NCBI GenBank assembly: GCA_021776195.1
Contig: JAJFGK010000066.1
Span: 10,844-74,843, forward strand
DNA: 64,000 bases
Direction of reading: 5' to 3'
Origin: Kiloniellaceae bacterium
GTDB lineage: Bacteria; Pseudomonadota; Alphaproteobacteria; Kiloniellales; Kiloniellaceae
Positions within the stretch are counted from its first letter, which is position 1, and each line of letters opens with the position of its first letter. The translations under genes and the position numbers were made by a program. Below the pieces are notes generated by a model. The model saw only the letters and a list, made by a program, of their open reading frames with translations. It was not told the DNA's origin and did not search any database. This document shows, piece by piece, positions 1-10,375 of this stretch.

Positions 1-1
1 G

Positions 2-550
<549 letters not shown>

Positions 551-580
551 ATAAAAAGGGGACTGTCCCCTTTATTTTTT
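551..580 (+). terminator. Strong palindrome with T-run, probable terminator / REP-like element
   Basis: Directly after the aminotransferase stop lies AAAGGGGACTGTCCCCTTT (555-573), a near-perfect 9+1+9 palindrome followed by ATTTTTT. It has the layout of an intrinsic terminator. The A-rich, GGGGACxGTCCCC, T-rich pattern also resembles short extragenic palindromes seen repeatedly in proteobacterial genomes, so it may be a dispersed element used as a terminator. I found no second copy in this window. Confidence 0.65.
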
Positions 581-672
581 GCCAATAAGATCAAAGGGTG
601 CTGTATGAGGTTTTGTGAGGGTGGATCGACGGCTGTCGTGACAGGTCTGGCTCGGGGCGGGAGGAGGCTGCC

Positions 673-1593
673 GTGAAGGTCCTGGTGATCGGTGTCGGCG
701 CGGTCGGCGGCTATTTCGGCGCCCGGCTGGCGGCGGCCGGCGAGGAGGTGATCTTCGCGGCGCGCGGCGCCACCGCCGCGGCCCTGCGCCGCTCCGGTCT
801 GCGGGTCGAATCGCCCTTCGGCGATGCGACCGTCGAGCGGCCGGTCCTGTTCGACGATCCCCTGAAGGTCGGCATGGTCGACGCGGTCCTGATCTGCACC
901 AAGCTGACCGACCTGCGCGCGGCGGCGGCCCTGGCCCAGCCGGTGCTGGCCCACGACACCGCCGTGGTCTCGCTGCAGAACGGCCTGGTCGGCGAGACCC
1001 TTGTCTCCGAGGTCTTGGGGGCGCAGCACGCCGTCGGCGGGGTCGCCTACATCGCCGCCGAGTTGATCGAGCCCGGCCTGGTGCGGCACGAGGGCGGCTT
1101 CGCCAAACTGGCCCTGGGCGAACTCGACGGCAGCCGATCCTGGCGTCTCGACGCGCTCACCGCGGCGCTCGGGGCGGCCGGCGTCGAGGTCAACTACTCG
1201 GAAGACATCCAAGGCGACATCTGGCGCAAGTTCATCGGCCTGTCCGCCTTTTCCGGCGCCACCGCCTACTATCGCTCGGCCATCGGCCCGATCATGGCCG
1301 ACCCCACCCAGCGCGCCTTCTATGGCGGGCTGCTGGCGGAGTCCGCGGCGGCGGCCCGGGCCCAGGGGATCGAGCTGCCCGAGGACTACGCCGCCAGCCA
1401 ACTGGCTGGGTCGGAAAACTACCCGACGACCATGACCAGCTCGATGCTGCAGGATCTCCAGCGCGGCAAGGCCCTGGAGCTCGACTACCTCTCCGGCACC
1501 GTCGTCGCCCTCGGCCAGCGCCATGGCATCGCGACCCCGGGCCACGCCGAGGTGGTCGCCAAGCTAGAGCCCTTCAAGGGCGGCGCCGCATAG
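673..1593 (+). CDS. panE: 2-dehydropantoate 2-reductase (ketopantoate reductase family)
   Basis: The enzyme would reduce 2-dehydropantoate to pantoate with NADPH, a step of pantothenate/CoA synthesis in the cytoplasm. The 306-residue protein has the usual family length. It starts with a Rossmann nucleotide-binding motif (VIGVGAVGGYFGARLA, residues about 4-19), carries the conserved TKLTD and SLQNG segments of ApbA/PanE proteins, and has the C-terminal helical domain with the conserved lysine in DIWRKFIGL and the SSMLQDLQRGKALELDYLSG stretch typical of the family. The start is a GTG with GGGAGGAGG a few bases upstream. Genomes often hold several PanE paralogues acting on other 2-keto acids, so the exact substrate is inferred. 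Confidence 0.88.
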   Translation: MKVLVIGVGAVGGYFGARLAAAGEEVIFAARGATAAALRRSGLRVESPFGDATVERPVLFDDPLKVGMVDAVLICTKLTDLRAAAALAQPVLAHDTAVVSLQNGLVGETLVSEVLGAQHAVGGVAYIAAELIEPGLVRHEGGFAKLALGELDGSRSWRLDALTAALGAAGVEVNYSEDIQGDIWRKFIGLSAFSGATAYYRSAIGPIMADPTQRAFYGGLLAESAAAARAQGIELPEDYAASQLAGSENYPTTMTSSMLQDLQRGKALELDYLSGTVVALGQRHGIATPGHAEVVAKLEPFKGGAA

Positions 1594-1695
1594 CCGCCGC
1601 GAACCGCAAGCTGCCCGCCAGGGACTGGCGGGGCGCCGGTCCTGTGATAGCATTCAGCCGTGCCGCGCTCAGGTAAAACCCGAAAGGGGGACCGG

Positions 1696-2616
1696 ATGCC
1701 GAAAGAACGCCGACTGATTGCCAATCCGCCGCCCTGGCCGAACGGCGCGCGCTGTGCCGTGGCCTTCACCTTCGATCTGGACGCCGACAGCATCTTGCAC
1801 CTGGCGCATCACCAGAACGCGACCAACCTGGTCGCCTCTATGTCGATGCTGCAGTACGGCCCGCGCGTGGCCATGCCCCGCATCCTCGCCCTGTTCCGCG
1901 AGTTCGACATCAAGCAGACCTTTTTTCTTCCGGCCTGGTGCATGGAACGCTATCCCGACGTCGTCGAGGCGGTCATGGCCGACGGCCACGAGATCGGGCA
2001 CCACGGCTACCTGCACGAACACCCCAACGAACTGTCCGCCGAGCGCGAGGCCTATTGGCTGTGCCGCGGCATCGAGGTGATCGAGCGCTTCACCGGCGAG
2101 CGGCCGGTCGGCTACCGCGCGCCCTCCTACCGCTTCTCGCGCAACACCCTCGATCTGCTGCTGCGCGAGGGATTCGTCTACGACGCTTCGCTGTTCGGCG
2201 ACGAGGTTCCCTACCGCCTGACCGACGGCACCTCGTCGCTGATCGAGCTGCCGAGCCACTACGCCATGGACGACTGGCCGCACTACATGGTGGGCCGCGA
2301 CCTCAACTACATGATGCCGATCAAGGCGCCGAGCCACGCGATGGACGTGTTTCGCGGCGAGTTCGATGCCGCCTGGCGCCACGGCGGCCTGTGGATCGCG
2401 GTCTGGCATCCTTTCCTCAGCGGACGACTGGCCCGCTTCGAGGCGATCGCCGAGCTGATGGACCACATGGTCGAGAAGGGCGATGTCTGGTTTGCGCCCT
2501 TGCGCGATATCGCGGCCCACGTGGAGGGGCTGATCGCGGACGGCCTCTGGACGCCGCGCAGCGACACCCTGCCGCAGTACCCCGGGCCCATACCCGAATT
2601 CGAGGTCGAGCCCTGA
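1696..2616 (+). CDS. Polysaccharide deacetylase (NodB / PgdA family)
   Basis: A carbohydrate esterase family 4 type protein that removes acyl groups from a sugar polymer or a related amide. The ATG at 1696 is chosen because AAAGGGGGA precedes it; an in-frame GTG at 1660 lacks a good site. Motif 1 is FTFDLDAD with Asp27 and Asp29 (catalytic base and metal ligand). Motif 2 is the HxxxH pair His103/His107 in GHEIGHHGYLHEH. Motif 3 is RAPSYRFS. The pattern (FDLD, no signal peptide, about 306 residues) is closest to the cytoplasmic HpPgdA / cyclic-imidase-like branch. The true substrate may therefore be a small cyclic amide or allantoin-like compound and not peptidoglycan. A hairpin at 2752-2771 may end transcription. 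Confidence 0.85.
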   Translation: MPKERRLIANPPPWPNGARCAVAFTFDLDADSILHLAHHQNATNLVASMSMLQYGPRVAMPRILALFREFDIKQTFFLPAWCMERYPDVVEAVMADGHEIGHHGYLHEHPNELSAEREAYWLCRGIEVIERFTGERPVGYRAPSYRFSRNTLDLLLREGFVYDASLFGDEVPYRLTDGTSSLIELPSHYAMDDWPHYMVGRDLNYMMPIKAPSHAMDVFRGEFDAAWRHGGLWIAVWHPFLSGRLARFEAIAELMDHMVEKGDVWFAPLRDIAAHVEGLIADGLWTPRSDTLPQYPGPIPEFEVEP

Positions 2617-2751
2617 CCGTTCGGCGGCCTTGAGATCCAATCCGGTCCGGGGTGCTGTCAAGGCCGCCGATGATAGCCCGCTTCACGGTGTATCCTCTTG
2701 CGCACCCGCGGGCGCGCCGCGCTAGGATCGAAGCGCGACCGGGTGGTGAAT

Positions 2752-2779
2752 CGGGCGGCCGCGTAGCGGCCCGGCGGTT
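2752..2779 (+). terminator. Possible intrinsic terminator after the deacetylase gene
   Basis: GGCCGC-GTA-GCGGCC (2757-2771) forms a perfect 6-bp GC stem with a 3-base loop, followed after CGGCGG by TTTTCTTT. The distance between stem and T-run is longer than ideal, so efficiency is uncertain. It lies about 135 bases after the deacetylase stop and 100 bases before the alpha-2-macroglobulin gene. Confidence 0.4.
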
Positions 2780-2878
2780 TTCTTTATGGCCTCTTCGTGA
2801 CGCGCCTTGTCATGATCGGGCCACGTTTGACGCTCACAGTGGTCTGGTATTTGGCCAAATTGGCAGGGAGCACCCATC

Positions 2879-5800
2879 ATGCGCGGCATTCGCCAGATTT
2901 CTTTTTTTCTGATCTCGGCTCTGGTGGGCGCGGCCTGCTGGGGGATCGCCGCCGGTGCCGTCGCCCAGGAAAGCGCCGTGCCAGCCAATGTGGTGCCCGA
3001 CAGTGTGGTGCGCGACAGCGAGCGGCCCCTGATCGAGGCCGACTTCGCGATTCCCGACCTGAGCGATCGGGTGATCCTGCTGCAGGCGCGCTTCCTGGCC
3101 CTCGCCGAGCATCTGCGGGGCATGGAAGGGCGCGTCTCGCGGGACGGCGTCGATGAGCGCCTCGCCGAGCTTTTCCTGCCCGAGCGGCCGGACGAGTTCA
3201 GGCGGGACTACAAAAGCGAGCTGAAAATTGCCGGCGGCGCCGGCGGGCTCGACGATTGGCAAACCCTGGCCGGGTCTTATCTGGAAAAGGGCCGGCTCGA
3301 CGATGCCATGACGGCGGCCTTCACGGTCTACCGCGACAGCAAGGTCGAACCGCAGCGCGCCAAGGCGGTGGCGGCGATGGCCGAGGCGGCGCTGGCCAAG
3401 GGCGAGCTGCGCCTGGCGCTCAACCTCTACAGCAAGGCGGTCGAAATCTATGGCGAGCGCGACCTGCGGCGGCGCCTGGCCACGCTCATCGAGCGCCACG
3501 ACCTGCGGGTCGAGGATGTCGCGATCGATGTCGAGAACCGCCTGCCCTCGGCCTGCGTGGTCTTCACCCAGAGCCTGTCGAAACGCCTGCCCCTGCCGAT
3601 CGAGGACTATGTGGAATTGACGCCGGCCGGCGACGTCGATATCGCGGCCCGGGACAAGAGCATCTGCCTGCGCGGTCTCGAGTTCGGTGGCGACTATACC
3701 CTGCGTCTCCGTCCTGGCCTGGTCGGGGCCGAGGGCGCGCGCATGTATGGCGGCTTCGAGCGCCGCTTTCGCGTCAACGACCGCACGCCGCGAATTCTTT
3801 TCGCCGCCAACAGCTATGTGCTGGCCAAGACGGGCGCCTCCGGACTCCCGGTCAAGACGGTCAATCTCGACGCGGTGGACCTGAAACTCTATCGCATCGA
3901 CGATCGCAATCTGGTGCGGCCGATCCTGGCGGGCCAGCTCGACAGCAATCTCTACGGCAGCGAGGAGGGCGACCTCGAAGCCTCGACCGGGGTCCTGGTC
4001 TGGCAGGGCCGCCTGGCCGTCGAGGCGCAGCGCAATCAAGAGATCACCACCCTGGTCCCGGTCGGCGAGATCCTTCCCGACCGCAAGCCCGGTCTCTATG
4101 TCGTGGTGGCCCGCCTACCCGACGAGAAGCCGGAAGACTCCTGGCGCCAGCACGCGACCCAGTGGCTGGTGCTGTCGGACCTCGGCCTGGTGACCTTCCA
4201 GGGCGAGGACGGGCTGCATCTGCTGGCACGGTCGCTGGAGACGGCGCTTCCGCTCGCCGGGGTCGAGTTCACGCTGGTGGCCCGCAACAACGTCCTGCTC
4301 GGCAGCGCGATCAGCGGCGCCGATGGCCTGGCCCGCTTTGCGCCGGGGCTGCTGCGCGGCGCGGGCGGCGAACGGCCGGCCTTCGTGACCGCCTCGACCG
4401 CGGCCGGCGATCACAACTTCCTGCGTCTGACCGGCGCCGCCCTGGACCTGAGCGAACGCGGCATCGAGGGCCGCGAGGCGCCGAAGGGCCTGGACGCCTT
4501 TCTCTACAGCGAACGCGGCGTCTACCGGCCGGGCGAGAAGGTCTATCTCAGTGCCCTGCTGCGCGACGCCCGCGCCGCGGCCAAAGGCGGCCTGCCCCTG
4601 ACCGTCAAGGTGACGCGGCCCGGCGGCGCCGAGGCCTACCACCGCACCCTCAAGGGCGACGACCTGGGCGGCTACCTTTTCGAGGTCCCGCTTTCGCCGG
4701 CGGCGCGGCCCGGTAGCTGGGTCGCCCAGGCCTATCTCGATCCAACGAAAGCGCCCGTGGGCTCCACCGTTTTCCAGGTCGAGGACTTCGTGCCGCCCCG
4801 GCTCGAGGCGGAGCTCGAGGCCGAGGCCGATTGGCTGGTCCCCGGCGGCGGTACCGATGTGGTGCTGACCGGCCGGTTCCTCTATGGGCCGCCGGCCGCC
4901 GACCTCGAGACCGAGGCGCGGCTCGCGCTCTTGGTCGACCCCACGCCCTTCCCCGGCTACGAGACCTTCCGCTTCGGGCTGGTTCAGGAGGACTATCGGC
5001 CGCGGCGGCAGAGCCTGGCTAGCGCCCGCACAGATCAGGAGGGCCGGGCGGTCATCAGGCTGACCGTGGACCAGGTGCCGGACAGCTCCCACCCCCTGAT
5101 GGCCGAGCTGCGCGCTGGCCTGCTCGACCTGGGCGGCCGGCCGGTCCAGGCCCGTCTGCGCCTGCCGATCCGCACCCGGGCGGTGGAGTTGGGTCTGCGC
5201 CCGCTCTTTGGCGGGTCGCCCAAGGCGGAAGTCGCCCGGTTGGGCGCCGATGGCGAGGCGGTCTACGATCTGGTGGCTCTCGACCGGTCCGGCCAGCCGG
5301 TTCCCGGTCAGGCCGTGGCCTACGAGTGGCTACGCGAAATCTATGATTACAGTTGGTACCAGCAGGGCGGCGAGTGGCGTTTCCGCACCACGGTCTACGA
5401 CGAAGTGGTGGCGACCGGGGAGACGGTCCTCGGCGACGACGGACGGGGCCAGCTGTCGCGCCGCCTGGGCGATGGCCGCTATCGCCTGGAAGTATTCGAT
5501 CCCAGCGCCGAGGTCAACGGCGGCTCGATCGCCAGCCATCGCTTCAGTGCCGGCTGGTGGTACGGACCGGCGGCGCCCGACGTACCCGATGCCCTGGAGT
5601 TGAGCCTGGAGCGCGACAGCCTGCGCGACGGCGAGGTTCTGAAAGCCTTCCTGCGCGCGCCCTTTGCCGGTCAGGCCGTCGTGACCGTGATGAACGACGG
5701 CCTGCGCCACAGCGAAACCCTGGCGCTTCCCGCCGAGGGTCGCAAGATCGCATTGCCGGTGGACGCCGCCTGGGGCCCGGGCGCCTATCTGATGGTCACC

Positions 5801-8203
5801 GCCTTTCGGCCCGATGCCGGCAAGCCCTCGCCGCTGCCGGTCCGGGCCATGGGCCTGGCCTGGTTCTCGATCGACCGCGCCGAGACCACGCTGGAGGTCG
5901 AGATCACCGTGCCGGACAGCGTCCTGCCGCGCCAGGAGGTGTCACTGCCGATCACGGTCGCGGGCGCGGCCAGCGGCGAGGCGCTGCGCGTGACCCTGGC
6001 CGCCGTCGATGACGGGATCCTGCAGCTCACCGGTTACCGTCCGCCCAGCCCCGAGGATCACTATCTCGGCAAGCGCCGCCTGGCGATGGATGTCCGCGAC
6101 CTCTATGGCCGCCTGATTCGCCCGCTCGAGGGTCAGCCGGGCCGGCTCCGCAGCGGCGGCGACCGGGCGGGCGAGAACCTTCAGGGGATCAGCCTGCGCA
6201 GCGTGAAGACCGTCGCGCTTTATCAGCGCGACATCGAGCTGGACGACCAGGGCCGGGCCACGGTCACGCTCGACCTGCCGGACTTCAACGGCCGCCTGCG
6301 GCTCATGGCCGTGGCCTACGGCCGCAGCCGGGTCGGCAGCGGCTCGGCTGCGCTGATCGTTCGCGACCCGATGATCGCCGATCTGCTGTTGCCGCGCTTT
6401 CTGGCGCTGGACGACCTGGCCGAGGCCACGCTCGACCTGCAAAACCTCTCGGGCGCGAGCCAGAGCGTCACGGTGCAGGTCGCGGCGGAGGGTGCCGTGG
6501 CACTGGCGGGCGCGGGCGAGACCCTCGGGCGCTTCGAGGTGACCCTGGCGCCGGACGCCCGCGAAACGCTCGACCTCAGGGTCGAGGGCGTGGCGGTGGG
6601 CACCGGCGCGCTCAGCCTTTCGGTCGAGGGCGAGGGCCTGGAGACGATCGAGCGTCACTGGGACCTCGAGGTACGCGCCGCCCAGCCCTTCATCACCGAA
6701 CGCCAGGTCCGTATTCTGGCACCGGGGGAGCGGCTCGCCCTCGACGGCGGATCCTTCGCCGGGTTCCTGCCGGAGACCCTGGAAACCCGTATCACCGTCA
6801 CCGCCGGGGCCGACTTCAATCTGCCCGATTTGCTCGATTCCCTGGACCGCTACCCTTACGGCTGCACGGAGCAGACTGTGTCGCGGGCCTTCCCGCTGCT
6901 GTACTACGGCGACCTCGCCGAGCAGGCCGCGCGCGACCGCGACGATCAGGATTCGGCGCGCCGGGTCGATCGTTCGATCCGGCGTATCCTGGAGCGCCAG
7001 CGCGGCGACGGCTCCTTCGCCACCTGGGAGTCCTATGGCCGCAGCGAGCCGTGGCTCAGCGCCTATGTCTTCGATTTTCTGACCCGTGCCAAGGACGCCG
7101 GACACGCGGTCCCGCCGGCGGCCTACGACCACACCCTGGCCTGGCTGGAGGCTTACGCGCAGCAGAGCAGCGGGGCGCTCTATGCCCGGGCCTATGCCTT
7201 CTATGCCCTGGCCCGTATCGGCAAGGCCAAGGCGAGCAGCCTGCGTTACTTCGCGGAGACCTACGGCGATCGAATTCAAACCCGCCTTGGCCTCGGCCAG
7301 GTCGCTGCCGCGCTGGCCTTCCTCGGCGAGCGCGAGCGGGCCGAGCTGTTCTTCGAGAAGGCCATCGCCAATCGGCGGCCGCGCGCGGCGGTGATCCGCG
7401 ATTATGGCTCGGACCTGCGCGACGGCGCCGCGATCGCCGCTCTTCTGGCCGAGGCATTCCCCGGGACCGAGCGCGCCCTGCGGCTGGCCGACGCCTTGGA
7501 AGGCGATTTCGACCTCAGGCAGTACTTCTCGACCCAGGAAGAGGCCTGGCTGATCCTGGCCACCCACGCTTTGAACAGCGGCGAGGGGGCGGCCTACCGC
7601 GTGGCGCTGAACGACGGCGAAACCCTGTCGCGTCGCGAGGCTCTGCGCCGGCGGTTGGATCACGCCGCGCTCGATGCCGGCTTCGCGGTCGAGAACCGGG
7701 GCGAGGCCCCGCTGCGTGTGATCGGCGCCACCCGAGGCGTCCCGCGCGATCCGCTGCCGGCGGCGGCAACCGGCTTCAGCCTGACCCGGACCTTCTACTC
7801 CGAGGCGGGCGCCGTCACCGACCTGGAGGCGGTCAAGCAGAACGACCGCTTCGTCGTCCTGATCGAAGGCCGGGCGGAAAACGACCGCGAGCAACAGGCC
7901 CTGGTGGTCGATCTGCTGCCGGCCGGGTTCGAGATCGAAAACAGCGCCCTGGGCGGCGACGGCGCGGACCGCTCCTTTGCCTTCCTGCCGCCGCTGTCGG
8001 AGACCGCCTTCACGGCGGCCCGCGACGACCGCTATGTCGCCGCCCTCGATCTCGCGGGCCGCCAACACTTTGCCGTGGCCTACCTGGTGCGGGCCGTCAC
8101 GCCCGGCCGCTTTGCCCTGCCGGGCAGCTTCGTCGAGGACATGTACCGGCCGAAGTTCCACGCCCGCACCGCCCGGGCCGATATCACCATCGTCCGGCCA
8201 TGA
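2879..8203 (+). CDS. Bacterial alpha-2-macroglobulin family protein
   Basis: A periplasmic protease-trapping protein: a protease cleaves the bait region, the protein changes shape and a thioester reacts with the attacker. The 1774-residue length fits the family (E. coli YfhM is about 1650). Residues 1-29 form a signal peptide with a type I site after AVA; there is no convincing lipobox, so the protein is probably soluble and not an outer-layer lipoprotein as in E. coli. A run of macroglobulin beta-sandwich domains includes the YSERGVYRPGEKVYLSALLRD segment (about 540). The thioester motif YGCTEQ is intact (Cys1329, Gln1332) and starts the alpha/alpha toroid domain. The stop codon overlaps the start of the PBP1C gene (ATGA), a partnership conserved across many proteobacteria. 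GC-rich shadow frames on the other strand are ignored. Confidence 0.95.
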   Translation: MRGIRQISFFLISALVGAACWGIAAGAVAQESAVPANVVPDSVVRDSERPLIEADFAIPDLSDRVILLQARFLALAEHLRGMEGRVSRDGVDERLAELFLPERPDEFRRDYKSELKIAGGAGGLDDWQTLAGSYLEKGRLDDAMTAAFTVYRDSKVEPQRAKAVAAMAEAALAKGELRLALNLYSKAVEIYGERDLRRRLATLIERHDLRVEDVAIDVENRLPSACVVFTQSLSKRLPLPIEDYVELTPAGDVDIAARDKSICLRGLEFGGDYTLRLRPGLVGAEGARMYGGFERRFRVNDRTPRILFAANSYVLAKTGASGLPVKTVNLDAVDLKLYRIDDRNLVRPILAGQLDSNLYGSEEGDLEASTGVLVWQGRLAVEAQRNQEITTLVPVGEILPDRKPGLYVVVARLPDEKPEDSWRQHATQWLVLSDLGLVTFQGEDGLHLLARSLETALPLAGVEFTLVARNNVLLGSAISGADGLARFAPGLLRGAGGERPAFVTASTAAGDHNFLRLTGAALDLSERGIEGREAPKGLDAFLYSERGVYRPGEKVYLSALLRDARAAAKGGLPLTVKVTRPGGAEAYHRTLKGDDLGGYLFEVPLSPAARPGSWVAQAYLDPTKAPVGSTVFQVEDFVPPRLEAELEAEADWLVPGGGTDVVLTGRFLYGPPAADLETEARLALLVDPTPFPGYETFRFGLVQEDYRPRRQSLASARTDQEGRAVIRLTVDQVPDSSHPLMAELRAGLLDLGGRPVQARLRLPIRTRAVELGLRPLFGGSPKAEVARLGADGEAVYDLVALDRSGQPVPGQAVAYEWLREIYDYSWYQQGGEWRFRTTVYDEVVATGETVLGDDGRGQLSRRLGDGRYRLEVFDPSAEVNGGSIASHRFSAGWWYGPAAPDVPDALELSLERDSLRDGEVLKAFLRAPFAGQAVVTVMNDGLRHSETLALPAEGRKIALPVDAAWGPGAYLMVTAFRPDAGKPSPLPVRAMGLAWFSIDRAETTLEVEITVPDSVLPRQEVSLPITVAGAASGEALRVTLAAVDDGILQLTGYRPPSPEDHYLGKRRLAMDVRDLYGRLIRPLEGQPGRLRSGGDRAGENLQGISLRSVKTVALYQRDIELDDQGRATVTLDLPDFNGRLRLMAVAYGRSRVGSGSAALIVRDPMIADLLLPRFLALDDLAEATLDLQNLSGASQSVTVQVAAEGAVALAGAGETLGRFEVTLAPDARETLDLRVEGVAVGTGALSLSVEGEGLETIERHWDLEVRAAQPFITERQVRILAPGERLALDGGSFAGFLPETLETRITVTAGADFNLPDLLDSLDRYPYGCTEQTVSRAFPLLYYGDLAEQAARDRDDQDSARRVDRSIRRILERQRGDGSFATWESYGRSEPWLSAYVFDFLTRAKDAGHAVPPAAYDHTLAWLEAYAQQSSGALYARAYAFYALARIGKAKASSLRYFAETYGDRIQTRLGLGQVAAALAFLGERERAELFFEKAIANRRPRAAVIRDYGSDLRDGAAIAALLAEAFPGTERALRLADALEGDFDLRQYFSTQEEAWLILATHALNSGEGAAYRVALNDGETLSRREALRRRLDHAALDAGFAVENRGEAPLRVIGATRGVPRDPLPAAATGFSLTRTFYSEAGAVTDLEAVKQNDRFVVLIEGRAENDREQQALVVDLLPAGFEIENSALGGDGADRSFAFLPPLSETAFTAARDDRYVAALDLAGRQHFAVAYLVRAVTPGRFALPGSFVEDMYRPKFHARTARADITIVRP

Positions 8204-10356
8204 CCCGGGAAATCTATGCCAAAAGACACGGGCCTTGCGAAAGACACGGGCCACCTCGGGTCGCGCGCCCGCGCCTGTGGCTCGCTCTGTGGCTGGTCGG
8301 CTTTCTGGCGGTCCTCGCGCCGGCTGTGTTTCATGTCCTGGACCGTGCCTATCCGCCGGATCTGACGCGCTTGGAAAGCCTGTCGCGGGAGGTCCTGGAC
8401 CGCGACGGCCGGCGCCTGCGAAGCTATCTCTCCACCGACGGATTCCGCCGACTGCCGGCTGCCCTCGAGGCCGTCGACCGTGACTATCTGACCCTGCTTG
8501 TCGCCTTCGAGGACAAACGTTTCTGGGATCACCCTGGAGTGGACGCTCTGGCCGTCTTGCGGGCCGGCTGGCAGGCGTTGCGCCATGGCCGGGTGGTCTC
8601 CGGCGCTTCGACCCTGACCATGCAGGCCGCCCGCCTGCTCGAGCCCCGGCCGCGTGGCTTGGGCGCCAAGCTGATCGAAATGGGCCGCGCGCTGCAGTTG
8701 GAGCGCCGCTACAGCAAGCCCGAGATCCTGCGTATCTACATGACCCTGGCGCCCTTTGGCGGAAATCTCGAAGGCGTGACCGCCGCGTCCCTGCGCTACT
8801 TCGGGCGGCCGCCGAAGATCTTGACCCTGGAGGAGGCAGCCCTGCTGGTCGCCTTGCCGCAGTCGCCGACCCGATTGCAGCCCCGGAACCATCCCGCGGC
8901 GGCCCGCGCCGCCCGCGACAAGGTGCTGACCCGCGCCGCCCAGGCGGGCCTTCTGACGCCGGAGGACCTGGCGCGGGCCAAGGCGGAGCCGCTGGCCCTG
9001 GCGACCCGACACCTTTCACGGGCCGCGCCGCACCTGTCCGACCGGCTGATCGCCGGCGACCCGGACGCAACGGTCATCCGCAGCGGCCTGGACGGCGCGT
9101 TGCAACGCCGTTGGGAGGACGTGGTTCGCGACTGGGCGCGGCAGTTCGGGCCGGCGGTCAGCGTCGCTGTCCTGGCGGTGGAAAACCGCAGCCGCCGGGT
9201 GCGGGCCTATATTGGGTCGGCCGATTTTCATGCCCGGGACAGTGCCGGTCAAGTCGATGTCGTGCGGTCCCTGCGCTCGCCGGGCTCGACCTTGAAGCCG
9301 CTCATCTACGCCCTGGCCTTCGAGCGCGGCCTCGCCCATCCGGCGACCTTGGTCGACGACGTGCCGACGCAGTTCGGGGACTATGCGCCGAGCAATTTCA
9401 TGGCCAAGCACTATGGCCGGGTCACCCTGACCCAGGCCTTGCGGCGCTCGCTCAACGTCCCCGCCGTGGCGCTGCTGGAGCGCCTGGGCCCGGTCGGCGT
9501 CGCCGAGCGGCTGCGCCGGGCCGGGATGCGGCTCGACTTCGGCGGCGCGGCGGCGGAACCGGGTCTCGCCTTCGCCCTGGGCGGCGTCGGGACCACGCTG
9601 GAGGACCTGGTGGCGGTCTACGGGGCTCTCGCCGACGACGGCCGGCTGCGGCCGCTGCGCTACCTGACGCCGGAAGCCGGCGGTGCCCATGGAGTCGATC
9701 TGACGGAACCGCCGCTCTTCGGCGCGGCGGCGCGTTGGTACGTCGGCGAGATCCTCCGCGGGGTGCGGCCGCCCGACAGCCTCTTGCCGGACCGCTACCG
9801 CTCCCAGGCGCGCCCGCTCGCTTTCAAGACCGGGACCTCCTATGGCTTTCGCGACGCCTGGGCGATCGGCTACGACGCCAACCACACGGTGGGGGTCTGG
9901 ATCGGCCGGCCCGACGGCACGCCCAGTCCGGGGCGCTACGGCGCCAACACCGCCGCGCCGCTGTTGTTCCGGCTGTTCGACGACCTGCCGCCGGGTGGAC
10001 GGACCCGCCCGGTCAGGCCGGCCCAGGCCCTGCCGCTCGACGCCGCCCTGCCGCCGGGCCAGCGGTTGCTAGGCGAAGACTTTACCCGCGGCCGTGTCGC
10101 CGCCGCGGGGCCGCCGCCGCGCATTGCCTTTCCCCTGGACGGGTCGGTGATGAGCCATTCGGCGCGCGACATGACCCTGGAGGCCGAAGGCGGGCGGCGG
10201 CCGCTCACCTGGATCGTCAACGGACAGCCGCTGTCGGCCCGGGGCGACCGCTGGCATGCCCGCTGGCGTCCAGACGGTATCGGGTTCAACGATATCGTTC
10301 TGATCGACGCCCTCGGCCGCCAGGCCAGCGCCAGGGTTCGTCTGCTGTCCAATTAG
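8200..10356 (+). CDS. pbpC: Penicillin-binding protein 1C, bifunctional glycosyltransferase/transpeptidase
   Basis: An inner-membrane enzyme with its catalytic domains in the periplasm, polymerising lipid II glycan and possibly cross-linking peptides. The ATG at 8200 overlaps the alpha-2-macroglobulin stop (ATGA), giving 718 residues. One membrane anchor lies at about residues 27-47. The GT51 domain shows the catalytic Glu104 in FEDKRFWDHPGVD, then GASTLTMQAARLL and the IYMTLAPFGGNLEGV motif. The transpeptidase domain has SPGSTLKP (catalytic Ser363, Lys366), RRSLNVPA (SxN) and FKTGTSYGFRDAW (Lys543). A C-terminal beta domain of the BiPBP_C type follows. In the known pairing, PBP1C is thought to repair wall damage after protease attack while the macroglobulin traps the protease. 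Confidence 0.96.
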   Translation: MTREIYAKRHGPCERHGPPRVARPRLWLALWLVGFLAVLAPAVFHVLDRAYPPDLTRLESLSREVLDRDGRRLRSYLSTDGFRRLPAALEAVDRDYLTLLVAFEDKRFWDHPGVDALAVLRAGWQALRHGRVVSGASTLTMQAARLLEPRPRGLGAKLIEMGRALQLERRYSKPEILRIYMTLAPFGGNLEGVTAASLRYFGRPPKILTLEEAALLVALPQSPTRLQPRNHPAAARAARDKVLTRAAQAGLLTPEDLARAKAEPLALATRHLSRAAPHLSDRLIAGDPDATVIRSGLDGALQRRWEDVVRDWARQFGPAVSVAVLAVENRSRRVRAYIGSADFHARDSAGQVDVVRSLRSPGSTLKPLIYALAFERGLAHPATLVDDVPTQFGDYAPSNFMAKHYGRVTLTQALRRSLNVPAVALLERLGPVGVAERLRRAGMRLDFGGAAAEPGLAFALGGVGTTLEDLVAVYGALADDGRLRPLRYLTPEAGGAHGVDLTEPPLFGAAARWYVGEILRGVRPPDSLLPDRYRSQARPLAFKTGTSYGFRDAWAIGYDANHTVGVWIGRPDGTPSPGRYGANTAAPLLFRLFDDLPPGGRTRPVRPAQALPLDAALPPGQRLLGEDFTRGRVAAAGPPPRIAFPLDGSVMSHSARDMTLEAEGGRRPLTWIVNGQPLSARGDRWHARWRPDGIGFNDIVLIDALGRQASARVRLLSN

Positions 10357-10375
10357 GGTCGGTGCGGGTGCCGGC

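Noticed and set aside
5942..9070. A 1042-codon open frame on the minus strand across the alpha-2-macroglobulin and pbpC genes
   Set aside because: It is antisense to two genes with clear catalytic motifs; the composition (Arg, Gly, Gln rich) is typical of shadow frames in GC-rich DNA and no family motif is present.
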